From NCBI RefSeq assembly GCF_028583425.1, contig NC_072801.1, positions 23,332,001 to 23,396,000 on the forward strand: a stretch of DNA of 64,000 nt. Reading direction: 5' to 3'. The stretch is from Eublepharis macularius (Eukaryota; Chordata; Lepidosauria; Squamata; Eublepharidae). The position numbers and the translations under genes were made by a program. Shown piece by piece: positions 23,601 through 34,400 of the stretch. Position 1 is the stretch's first letter. Every line of letters starts with the position of its first letter. Below the pieces are notes generated by a model, which was not told the origin of the DNA, searched no databases, and saw nothing but the letters and a program-made list of their open reading frames with translations.

Positions 23601-25388
23601 GAAGTGACCTTTCTCATGCCCATTAAAGTCCTGGTGACCTGGTTGCCCAGGCACATAGTGATAACTAGTGCTTAATACTTTCTCTGACACCAGTTAACAG
23701 CTGGTGCCCAGGCATTTAAATACTATTCTGAATATTAACTCTTTTTCATGTTGAGGGCATTGGGCAGGAACCCTGCCAAGTTGAACGCTTTAATTCCTGT
23801 TAATATCAGTGAGCAGTGATTTGACTATGCACTCGGCTCTGTCACTTCAATTCAAAGGGTCTTAAGAATGTTTAACTGTGGCTGGAATGCTTCCTGTTCC
23901 ACAGATATTTCTTGCCTTCAGCAATATTGTTAGTGGACTGTTTTTATCCCACTGATGGCTTGAGAGCCACTGAGTTACTGGAATATATCAAAATAGTTGC
24001 CCACCAAACTTGAAGCAGCAGTAGCCATCTCTTAAGGCCCGTGATGGCCAGAAATGTTTTGTGAGAGCCCTTAATCTTACAAACATGCTTACTAAATAAA
24101 TTGCAATGGCTTTTTAGAACCATCCCATCAATTTGACATCTTGATGAGTAATTCTCTCAGGCATTGCCTGTGTGTTCCTATCACCCCACCCCCACCAGTA
24201 GGAAGTGGGCCAAAGCCAGCTTTTTGTGTTAAAATAAAAACTGAATTCAGAGAACAAGAATAGGAAGTCCTCCAGCAGAGATGAACTCCTGTATCATGTT
24301 CACCTTCCAACAAATGTGAAAGGTGATTATTGATGCTTGCAAACAAAGTATAAAGTAGAAATCTTGGCATACTTCTAGAATCCATACACGTTGCACCTTA
24401 GATATATAGGGATGTGTCATGAATCTGGATCCCTTGTGCTACAATTTGTACACTACAGGCCTGTGAGTGATCTCTCTCTTCCGTGCTGAGGGAGTCTGGA
24501 ATCCAGAGCACTACTTCCGGCACAAACTTAGATATCTCCAATAGGATTTTTCATTTGTGACTCTTGTGAACAGTGGAACCACATGTTGTGTTGCAACATG
24601 TTTTATGCAACCCCTGTAGTTTTTAAAAGATTTGCAACATGTGCCCAAAGCTATTCCTATGTTGGCAGGATGATTCTTTAAATTGCAGCCCAGGGATTTT
24701 TGAGGCTCCCTCAAAATCCTATCTAGCACTAGATTGGTGAGTTGTTGTTTTTTGGATTGTCTGCTGGGATGTGTACATAAAGTTCTCTTCCAGATGACTG
24801 AGTTGAACCAATCCCAGGGATGTGGAACTGTTGCTTTAAAAACATACTGCACCAAGGTCCTTCCCTGCTTCCTTCCTAGTGGCGCAGAGTGTAATTTTAC
24901 CAAAACAAAAACTTGTCGTTACATAAAATGCATAGCTTTTGAGGTGTCATAATTGTCAGGATTGGTGCAGACCTCCTGACATTTAAAAGCTTTTAAAAGT
25001 TCAGTGTTAAACTTGGGTGAATGACTGTTTTTGCAGATACTATAAATTCTTTATAGTATTTTAGTGCAGTGTCTTCTAATAATAGTATGTGCCAAATCAC
25101 TTGTAAAATAGCCATATTGTTTATTGTCAGGACGTGGCATTTTTAATAGCATCTTAGGGAACTAGGTGAATAGTGAATATTGCATACTGAATGACTTGTT
25201 GAAAAGTTCTTAACAAGAGGAAACGTTAGGTTTGTGTGACTTTTGATAAGGGGTATCTAACACAAGCAGTCACATTAAAATACATGCTATTTCTGGTACT
25301 AGTGGGTTCTTACAGGCTGAAGCAAGCAAGGGCTCATCCCAGTGTGTGTTCTGAACTGTTACAGTGCTTTATTTTCACCTTTTTGCAG

Positions 25389-25485
25389 TATGGTTTGAGA
25401 CAGTGAACATGGATTTTTCACATCTTCACACATATGCTCCTCCCCAATATGTGCCAGAGAACACTGGCTATACTTATGCGCTCAG
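25389..25485 (+). CDS. SUN1: SUN1 first coding exon (start codon at 25409)
   Basis: After acceptor TTTTGCAG the exon has 20 untranslated bases, then ATG 25409-25411 in a good context (A at -3, G at +4). It encodes MDFSHLHTYAPPQYVPENTG and YTYAL, which is diagnostic for SUN1. The donor is CTCAG|GTGAGA, leaving two bases. An upstream ATG-GTT-TGA mini-frame (25390-25398) lies inside the leader. Confidence 0.95.
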
Positions 25486-28400
25486 GTGAGAATGTTTTTA
25501 CTTGAAAAGAAGTTGCATATTGTTGTTCATTTCTGTGTTGTGGCTTTCATGGTAAGTTTTGCAGCAAGGGAAAAATGGGGTGTGGAATTTTTAAAAACTC
25601 AAATTGGATTTCATATCTGGAGATGAACATGTCTGTTATTGTTTTCTCTGTGTGTTTAAAGACCGTGGATACTAAGCCAACATAACTGATGAGTAAGACA
25701 GTGACTCAGTTCTCATCAGTCACTGTGAATAAGGCATTTCAGAACCACACCCAGATACAATTGTGTTTATTTAAGGTGACGACACATGCGTACTATCATC
25801 AATATTGGACCATACTGGGTGCCAAAGTTGCCAGCCTCCAGGTGATGACTGGAGATCTCCTGGAATTACAGCTGATCTCCAGGCCATAGAGATCAGTTCT
25901 CCTAGAGAAAATGGCAGCTTCGGACAGAGGACTATGGCATTATATCCTGCTGAGGTCCCTCCCCTCTCCAAACCCTGCCCTCTCCAGGCTCCTCCCAAAA
26001 AATCTCCAGGAATTTCCCAACCCGGAGCTAGCATCCCTACTGGGTGCCTTTTTAAGGAATGCTTGGCCAGTTTGCAGACAAGTATAAAGCGACATTTGTA
26101 CCATTATTTGCAAGTACGTGTTTATTTCTGACTTCTTGCTAAGAGGCTTTTGGAAGTGTGTAATTCATCTTGCAGTGTTTTCTTGAACTCTTTGTGCAGT
26201 TCCTGAGGGGAGGAAATCTGTAACTAGGAGCCATCCAATCCCTGTCTTCAAGTTGCCCAGTGCTTGCTAGTGGAATGGAAAATACATTCTTGTTTTTGCA
26301 GCGTATGTACGCAGAAATATATTAGTGGACCCTGTCCATTGATTAGTGATACCAATTTTTTCCTCTTGTGTTTCCTTGCTGTAATCCTGTAGAAAAAAAC
26401 AGGAGTAATGCTTTAAAGTATAACATTGGTATTAGGGGCCTGTCCATTTGTCAGGGACTGGGTTCCAGAGTGAGGTAGTCAGGTTTAGGTACTTCTGACA
26501 AGACCCAAGAGATTTCCATAGTGTCTATGACTATTTGATGCCTAAAAGTAGAGAAACTGGCGCACCTGTTCTTTGGTAGCTTTCCCCATGGCTCTGAGTC
26601 ACCAACCAGTTAGCCTTCAAGGAAACTTTCTCTGCTACTTTTAATGAAGTCATCAGTAATGGAAGTTATTACCCTGGACTTACAAACAGGTAGTCCCTGT
26701 GGTTACCTGTGGTGAATAAAGATGGCCTGCAGGTGAGCTAGGAAGGGAAACTTTTGTAAGTTGGAAGGGACTTGGTTTTTTCAAGCTATGCTATAAGTAG
26801 GCTGGTATGCTATAAGTAGACTGGTAAAAATGGGTGGATTTTTAATAGGTACCAATTGTGTGTGTACCTTTTGAAGGTCAAGACAAAAGATTGTTTAATT
26901 TTGAACTGTCTTTTGGTTAAGATACCAAGGGGTGCTGGAGCAATAAGGCCTGATTCAGCAGTGTCCATAAAATAATCTCCCTGTGAGCAGCCCTGTGATA
27001 TTATACTATTAAACAAACAGACTTGTTTGCCAAGCTGAACACAAATTAGGTCTAGTGGCAGCTGTCTTTTCTTTCGCTCCTGGTACTTCATTTGAATCGT
27101 GTGTTTGTAATTATTACTGGCATAAGGAGGATATAAACAGCTGAATAATGACAACTGTCAATAGTAGATAAGAGGCATCTTGTTTGGAGGAAGTGATATT
27201 TAAATAAGTTATTGAAGCCTCTATTTCACTGGTCAGAAATCTGGAGTTTAGTGAGTATGAAATCAAAACGGTGCCTTTAATGCACTTTAAGGAGCCGACT
27301 AGTTGCTTCGTGCTGCTCTGTGGGTGTGGCCTAGTTTTAGCTGAGGCACATGGCAAATCTGTCTCTGCGCTAGAGCTTTTCAGAGTATTAACAGCGGCTC
27401 AAAGGTTTGAACACTCTCCTCCATGGAAAAACTATGTCCACATAGAAAGCTAGCATGTCAGGAAATAAGCTTCTAGCCTGAGTCTCTGCTTGATAAGCTA
27501 CCTTTCTATGAAGATAATGAATACAACTGTATGGGAAAATGTGCTTGGTTTAAATCATGAATTAGTCGCCAAAGGAGTTCCAACTATTTCATCAAGGAGA
27601 AAAGAACAAACCTTTACAAAATATAAAGATGATATGTTCTCTAAACTGTGTTTCTTGAAGCACTGGAATATTTGTATGGTTGAAGCACGTATCCTTCTCC
27701 AGCCTTTCAGGATGGCTCCCCAGGATGATTAAGAACAATTACAATCATGAAATGGAAAGCCCAGCAACTGTAAATATAGATTCTGAGAGCTCCTTTTGGT
27801 ATCTGGGTTACTGCTGCAGATACCCTGCCTCTTTCCTTCCACTCTCCTGAAAGCCTGAGATGATAGGGTTCTGAGCAAGCCTGATCTAAACTGGGAGAAA
27901 GAGTGTTCATACAGAGAGAAACCTTGTGCAGGTCCTAGGGTGTGAAAACTTTACAGGTTAAAACCAGTGCCTTCAATTTGGCTCAGTAGCCAAATGGCAA
28001 GCAGTTAAATGTGTTCCTTCTACTGCCATCTTGCCTTCTTCTCATCTGTTAAGATACACAAAGCTTTCGTTTCTTTTTGTTAACAGTTCCAGTTACTCCT
28101 CAACTGCTCTGGATTTTGAGACTAGCCACAAGCTAGATCCAGTGTTTGACTCTCCAAGAATGTCAAGGCGCAGCTTGCGCCTTTCTGCTGCAGTGTACGG
28201 TGCAGGAGAGGATGCCCACAGCGCTGGCATCTTTGGCGGTGGCAGCAACTCCTATGCTGGGGAGAAGGATCTTGCAGATCAGTCGGCCAAGTAAGCATTT
28301 CTTCTGTTAGCCCCTTCATATAAATAACTCATCTGATCCAGTTTCATTTACTGTTGCACACTCAGCGCTAAGCACATGTTATGATTCTGCATGTGTGGGT

Positions 28401-31400
28401 TTTGTATGTTGCATTGAAAAAGGTAGTAATTCATAAGAAAGTTATAATTCATAAGGAAGTTATTGGCAGGCAAAAAAGGAGTCCACTTAAGCACAGTTCA
28501 GCCAAACCAAAAAATACTTCATGTCATTAGGGAAGGAGATCAAGATGGGTAGCCATGTTAGTGGGAAAAGTTTAAACATGGATTTCACTCTCCCAGTGAT
28601 TCTACTAAGGCTCAAAATAACTTTGGCTGGATTGTGTCCTTCATGTTGCATATATTTGAATTCCATGGGATGTTTCCAAGTAAATTATATATAGCACTGG
28701 GGCATTTCAAACTGGAGAAGTAGCATCTATGGGCCACATTTCCATTGAAAACTGTAGAACAATCCTGGCTTAGTGCAGTGTGTGCTTCTGTTGCATTTTG
28801 ATCTTCCTCAAACTGTGGTGTGGAAAATGACCCCACTACCATAAGTCTTCTAGAGGAAGACAGAGGCAAACTGCCTCAGCTCATCTCTTACCTTGCCCCA
28901 TGAGGAATCACCATAACTTGGTTGCAACTTAATAGCTCATCATCATCATTATTATTATTAAAGGTTCCAGGTGGGTGAAAAAAGGAACACCTGCTACCTT
29001 TTGTTGCTATTATGAACTTTGACTAGCACTGACATTGTTCAGTTCTAGCTCCTTTCTGCTCTTTCATTTCTTTCTCCCATCACAGATTCGTAATAGCTCA
29101 CCTGTTAACGTTAATGAATAATGCACATTCATGGCCTTTCCTTTTTTCTCTTTTTAAAGAATTACTAAGCAACGTAAAAATGCCGTCAAACAGTCTGGCT
29201 CTGTAAGACCCACTCCAAGAAAAAAGGTGTCTGGTTCTTCCGTTTTTAGCCACAGTAGTTTCAGTAGCCATGCAAGTGATACGTCTTTTATGTCGACCAT
29301 ATTGGATGAGTCTTCAATCCAGGAGCAGACAGCTGTTGAGCATTTCTGGGGTAAGGAACATTGTGTTGCTATACACCTGCCATTCAGGATATTTATGCGA
29401 CTCCATGATTAGTGGTTCTAGTCAAAGGTGGAGACCGAGATGTGTTTGATTCAACAGAGTAAGAAAAGTGTCCCTTATATCCCGAGGGGATATAACCAGG
29501 ATCAGAAGAACCGCACAGCTATCTCTGCGTGTGCCAGGGGTCTCTGCATTTTGTTGTATAAATAACCATAGTTCAGAGAAAGATCAGCTTGATACGGTGC
29601 ATGGGTTTTACTCTTAATAGCTGGAGTGGGTGGGCCTGAGCAATCCCATTGGAGAGGCACAAGCATTTGGGTATGCTTAAAGGAAACTCTCTAGAGGCAG
29701 CCTATACGTTTTGAGAATAAGATGTATATCCATTCAGTGGATATACATTCATTCAATGTCTGTTACTGCCTGTCATGTTATAGAAGTGCTGATTCCTGCA
29801 GAAGTATGTCATAGTGGAACATGCATGCCAAAATGTCTGAAATCTCTAGAAACATGTTTCAAAAGTAATGAAGAAATGATGCTTCGTGGGTTCTTGATTG
29901 ACAAGGGAATTATCATTGAAAGTATGCTTTCAAATGTAGTTCTGCATTTGATGTCCCCAGAGGGTGGATGTTCCGCTTTCACTACCACCTCTAAGAAATC
30001 TTCTGCTACTCCAAAAACCTGTTTCAAAGATTCTTCCAGTACTCAAAAGATCATTTTAAGACAGCATCTGCAGAATACTATACAGCAACTATTGCATCAT
30101 GAGTTCAGAAAGATGCCTAAAATTGCTGCTTGTCCTGCTGACCCAACGGTCTAGAAATATCAAAAGTAAAAATATTTGTGTTTGAATACAGCGCACTAAA
30201 ATATTTAAATACTTTGGAACTCGTATGATTGTATTAGATGTATTCAGCCAGCACAAACAGTATTAGGATGCTACAGGCAGGAACTTCTCATTTGTAAGCC
30301 ACAGGGGTTTTTTCCCATTTATTTATAGAAGACTGTTATATGCTCTCTGTAAAACAGAGGCTGAAGGTGCTTCAGACTTAAAACAAAAAAGTATGTTTTG
30401 GGAGGGGCCTTGGCTCAGTGGTAGAAGGTCCTAAGATCAATCCCTGACATTGCCAGTTAAAAAGATTAGGTAGTAGGTAATGTGAAAGACATTTTGAGAT
30501 TACTAGCCTAGTTATAGGACTCCCCTCTCAGGATGAAGAAATCTATGCTTACTTTTCACTGCACATTTAGAAGTGGTAACCACTAACGAAGCAACAGAGA
30601 AGTAGTGCTTGTTCACTTACCTAGTCTCCCCCCAGTAGTTATACAAGATATACAGCTTGAGTTGTTTTAATAGCATAAAACAGCTATTCTTAATGTTCAA
30701 AAATGTCTGTGTGCAACAAGTTTTTCACTGTGCTTTCTGTTTGCAAAGTAGGATTATTTTTGGTAACTCAGTTGGCAGTAACTCAGCATTGTGTTTATTT
30801 TTAATTCACATAAAGCATCTCTTTACTTTTAGGTCTCGATAACGATGGGGATTTCAAAGGTAACTTGGATGATATGTGTGTTTTACCTCCCCCTCCCCCA
30901 ATTCATTGAACTCGATGATAATGTTTCAGTCATTTGCAACCCAACAGGAGGAAACACGACAGTGATTCAAGGCAATGGCGACATAGCAGCCACCGAGAGC
31001 CAGGCTGCACTAAGCAATGGATACACCTGCAATGACTGCAGCATACTTTCTGAGCGAAAGGAAGTTCTCACTGCATACTCGGCTCCTCGCATGCCATCCT
31101 CAAGAATTTACTCCAGGGATCGAAGCCAAAAACACAAGTCCGGTAAATATGGGGTTATTCTGTTGGGGGTGGCTGGTGTTGAGGAAGTTACTGTTGTTCA
31201 GACTTTATACTCAGCCAAGTAATTTTGTATTTGCCCCGTGATATTACTTTGTTTTGCTTTCAACTCCCACCCCCACCCCCAACACACACACTTCGCGTTT
31301 CAAAAAGGAGATCTAAAAATGTTCACGTTGGATCATCTCTAAAAGATGCTGACATAAATGTGTAGGATTGAGTTGGTTTAGTAGCATTGTCAGCAAGGCT

Positions 31401-34400
31401 GGAAAATTTAGACTCGACGGTGCGTCTCTGGCATTTTGAACTGTGACCATTTCCTGCACTGAGGGTGTTCTTGTGCGTTGGTCCCCTTCAACAGACACTA
31501 GCAGAGACAGAAGCCACTCTTTAGAAACTCCCGTTTCAACTTCAGGACTTTAAGGGGAAGAGTAGAGATTAGTTACTTCCTCTGAATCTAGAAGATTTAT
31601 GTTCACTTCCATCACTTGATGGCATGTGGCTGCTCTCAAGAAGACAGCAGATCATTTGACTATTTGGAGAAGTTCCCTGGAACAATTTTCTTTGCATAAG
31701 CTATATTCGTAGGCATTTGAATAACGAGTGCTTCAGAGTCACACCAAAGAGAAATACTAGGAGAACTTTTTGCTCCTTCAAATAACATAGATGGCGTAAT
31801 TGGCACACAGTAGCAATTCAGCTTTTATGGCAAGGGGCAACTAAAGGAATTTTGCCTCCCATCCTTGTAAGAACGCCCCCCCCCCCCAGAAGTACTTTTC
31901 CAGTGGGACTGTGTGCATGTAACGTAATGTCTGGCACTTCTACAACCTTTTTCAGTTCCATCTGTCCACTTTGTTGAGGTTTCTTTGAGTTGATGGCAGC
32001 CTCCACATAAGAATTGATCTTTTCCCCAGGATTAAATATTTTTTCACCTTTATGGGCGCTCTCATGAACTGCACTGTAAAGGGACTGGTGCCGGCTTGTT
32101 TCATCCTCTTGATAGAATGGGGCAGTACCTCTCTTGGATTACGTAACAGTGGCTTTCTTCAGCCCATAGATCGGGACTTTCACCTGAATCCCACCAGCTG
32201 GATCACAAGTCTCTATAGAGAATACTTATTGTGGGGGGGGGGGCGGTGTTCGCCACTAGTGATCTTGCAGAGAGCACGAGGGTACCACACCTCTTGCCTC
32301 TGTTTGCCTCCATACTGAGAAAAGGAGCATGAGGGTGAGGATAGTGAGGTGACCTGGGACACTTCCCTTTGATCAAAGCCAGGGTCCCTCCTCTCCCTGT
32401 TACAAGAGATTGTGATGTCATGTTCCTTTCTGTCATGTACTTCCTGGGAGCGGGGAGTTAAATGTGGGTCTTGGTTCTGGAAAGATTGAACACTGCTCCT
32501 GTAAAGGATAAAATGGCTTCTTACCCGAGTGATGACTCCTTGAGACACACACACACACACACACACAGGTTGCCTGTTGCATTTTGGCAGGTTGCTTCTG
32601 CACCCCAAGCTGCCTCCAGCTGGGACTGCCTTTGAATTTCCATGAGACATGGGCTAGGAAATTATGTTTGATACTAATGCTTTTTTAATAGGGGGCCTCA
32701 CTTTCTACACGAGTAAGATTCTGCAAGTGGCCAAGTATTCTGCAACATCTATTACGTCCCTCTTAGTGCAGCTATTCCACATGGTATTGCTGAAGCTGGG
32801 CTGTGATTTCCAAGGTACTTTTTGTTTTAAGCTGCTGCTCTTCCTCCTCCATCAACGCCACACATCCTCTCTAAAAAACAACAGAACAAGTTCTGTGCCT
32901 TTGTGTGTGTGTGTACCTCTTCCATCTGTTTCACTCCACAACTTTAAGTAACTTGGCTGGTTCCTTTCTCACATTCACTTGCCCTCTGTGTGCCACCTCT
33001 TTTTTTTCCCTCTTGGAAGCAGTCAGCATGTAGGGATGAGGCAATGACTTGGGATTCTCCTTTCTGCCATGAGCTTGCACAAGCAGGGTGTTTGTCATGA
33101 AAGCTTTACCTGGACAATTTGGTTGCTGTTTCAGGTCAAGCCATCTCCTTGCTGCCTTTAAAGTTCAAGCCTCTCTTCTCTTCTCTTAAAGTACTTCATG
33201 TGCCCACGCTCACTTGGTTCCATTTCTTATGCTAGCCATTAACAGTTTGTAATAATTGGATAGTGGCTGTTTCATATGTTGCAACTTGTAAGATGTGTTA
33301 AGTTTGGGTCCCTGATATATGTTGTGTGCATTCATGTCAACTCTTAGTTGTACAGGGACATGCCCTGAGGAAACTGGGCTTCGTTGTAGTTCCTGAAACA
33401 TTCACACCGTTCCATTGTGTAAAGCATCTCTTGCAGGATTGAGCCCATGCCCAAAGACCTACATATCTAATTCTGCACATACGAGAGAGTACTGAAGTTG
33501 CATTTCGCAAGCAGTTCCCACGTTACTTAGTACACTAAGTGGAATTTCTTGTCAGCAGATATTGCCATGGTGTGTCAATCTACTGTTTGACGGAGAAGGT
33601 CCAAAATTCCTGTAGATGTTGCCAGGCCCTTGGTGTTCCTCAAGTATTTGTTTGTGGTGCAGGATTGGCCTGTAGTTATCCTTTCCCCTTCCTCATCAGA
33701 CAAAAAGCAAAAGGCAAGGGGGAGTCCCCAAAATACACAGCCAACCTATGGGGGAGCGCTGCTCCAAGGAGACCCTTCCTCATCAGAACCTGTCTGCTCT
33801 TCCTCTCTTTTGTTCATTGTGGTCCATTACGAAGAAGAATACTCTCTCTGCATTCTGTTTGACCTTTAACTTTTGTAGAATAAAATGGCAGGAATGAATG
33901 GCCGGTTTTTCTCTGGAAGCAAATAAGATATTAGAACATTAACCGTAATCCCAATGAATGCTATTAGAAACACAGGTGAATGAGTGGGTGTACAGCATCC
34001 CCCCCCAAAGGACCTGGAAAGAAACAAGGGCTCTTCCTCTGCAGGTAATTTAAAACATGCTTTCAGGTGTGCCTTTAAAACCCCCATGGCTTTCTAGCAA
34101 AATAGGCTAGTTTCACTGTTAAACACACACGAGTAGGCAGGCTGTGGATGTTGGCCAGAGAACTGTGTGGGTTAAATTTGTGCATGTCCTGGTGCTTCTG
34201 GACTACAGTCTCTTCACCTCTGCCTTAACTGTGCCATCCCCTTTCTCTCCTTACCTGAAATCTCGATTACAAATTGGTTTTGTGTGTGTGTGTGTGTGTG
34301 TGTTTAAGGCAAATGTCTGTGCTTTCAGAAGCTCCTGTTCAATGCAAGTAAAAAGGTGATCTAAACGCCTGCATACCTAAAGCAGCTCTCTGGGTTGCAT

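Larger units (their letters stand above)
10072..25388 (+). other. SUN1 intron 1, 15.3 kb
   Basis: The intron joins the CpG-island exon to the first coding exon. It holds the SINE, LINE-tail and palindromic elements listed separately at 10.3-14.4, 16.8, 20.0 and 20.5 kb. Stretches at 14,421-16,800, 16,900-19,980 and 20,700-25,380 show no clear repeat family and no exon I can support. T/C-rich tracts (18,990-19,035) and several open frames under 155 codons (for example 19233-19694 + and 24511-24903 -) match no protein I recognise. Confidence 0.6.
25486..28086 (+). other. SUN1 intron 2
   Basis: It contains the hAT MITE at 25.8 kb. A 20-bp direct duplication GCTATAAGTAG(G/A)CTGGTA lies at about 26788-26825. 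An old dispersed-repeat copy is near 27.74-27.99 kb. I found no other coding signal. Confidence 0.6.

Noticed and set aside
32213-32650. 145-codon minus-strand open frame
   Set aside because: It includes a (GT)n-encoded VCVCVCV run and a poly-C tract; no family resemblance.
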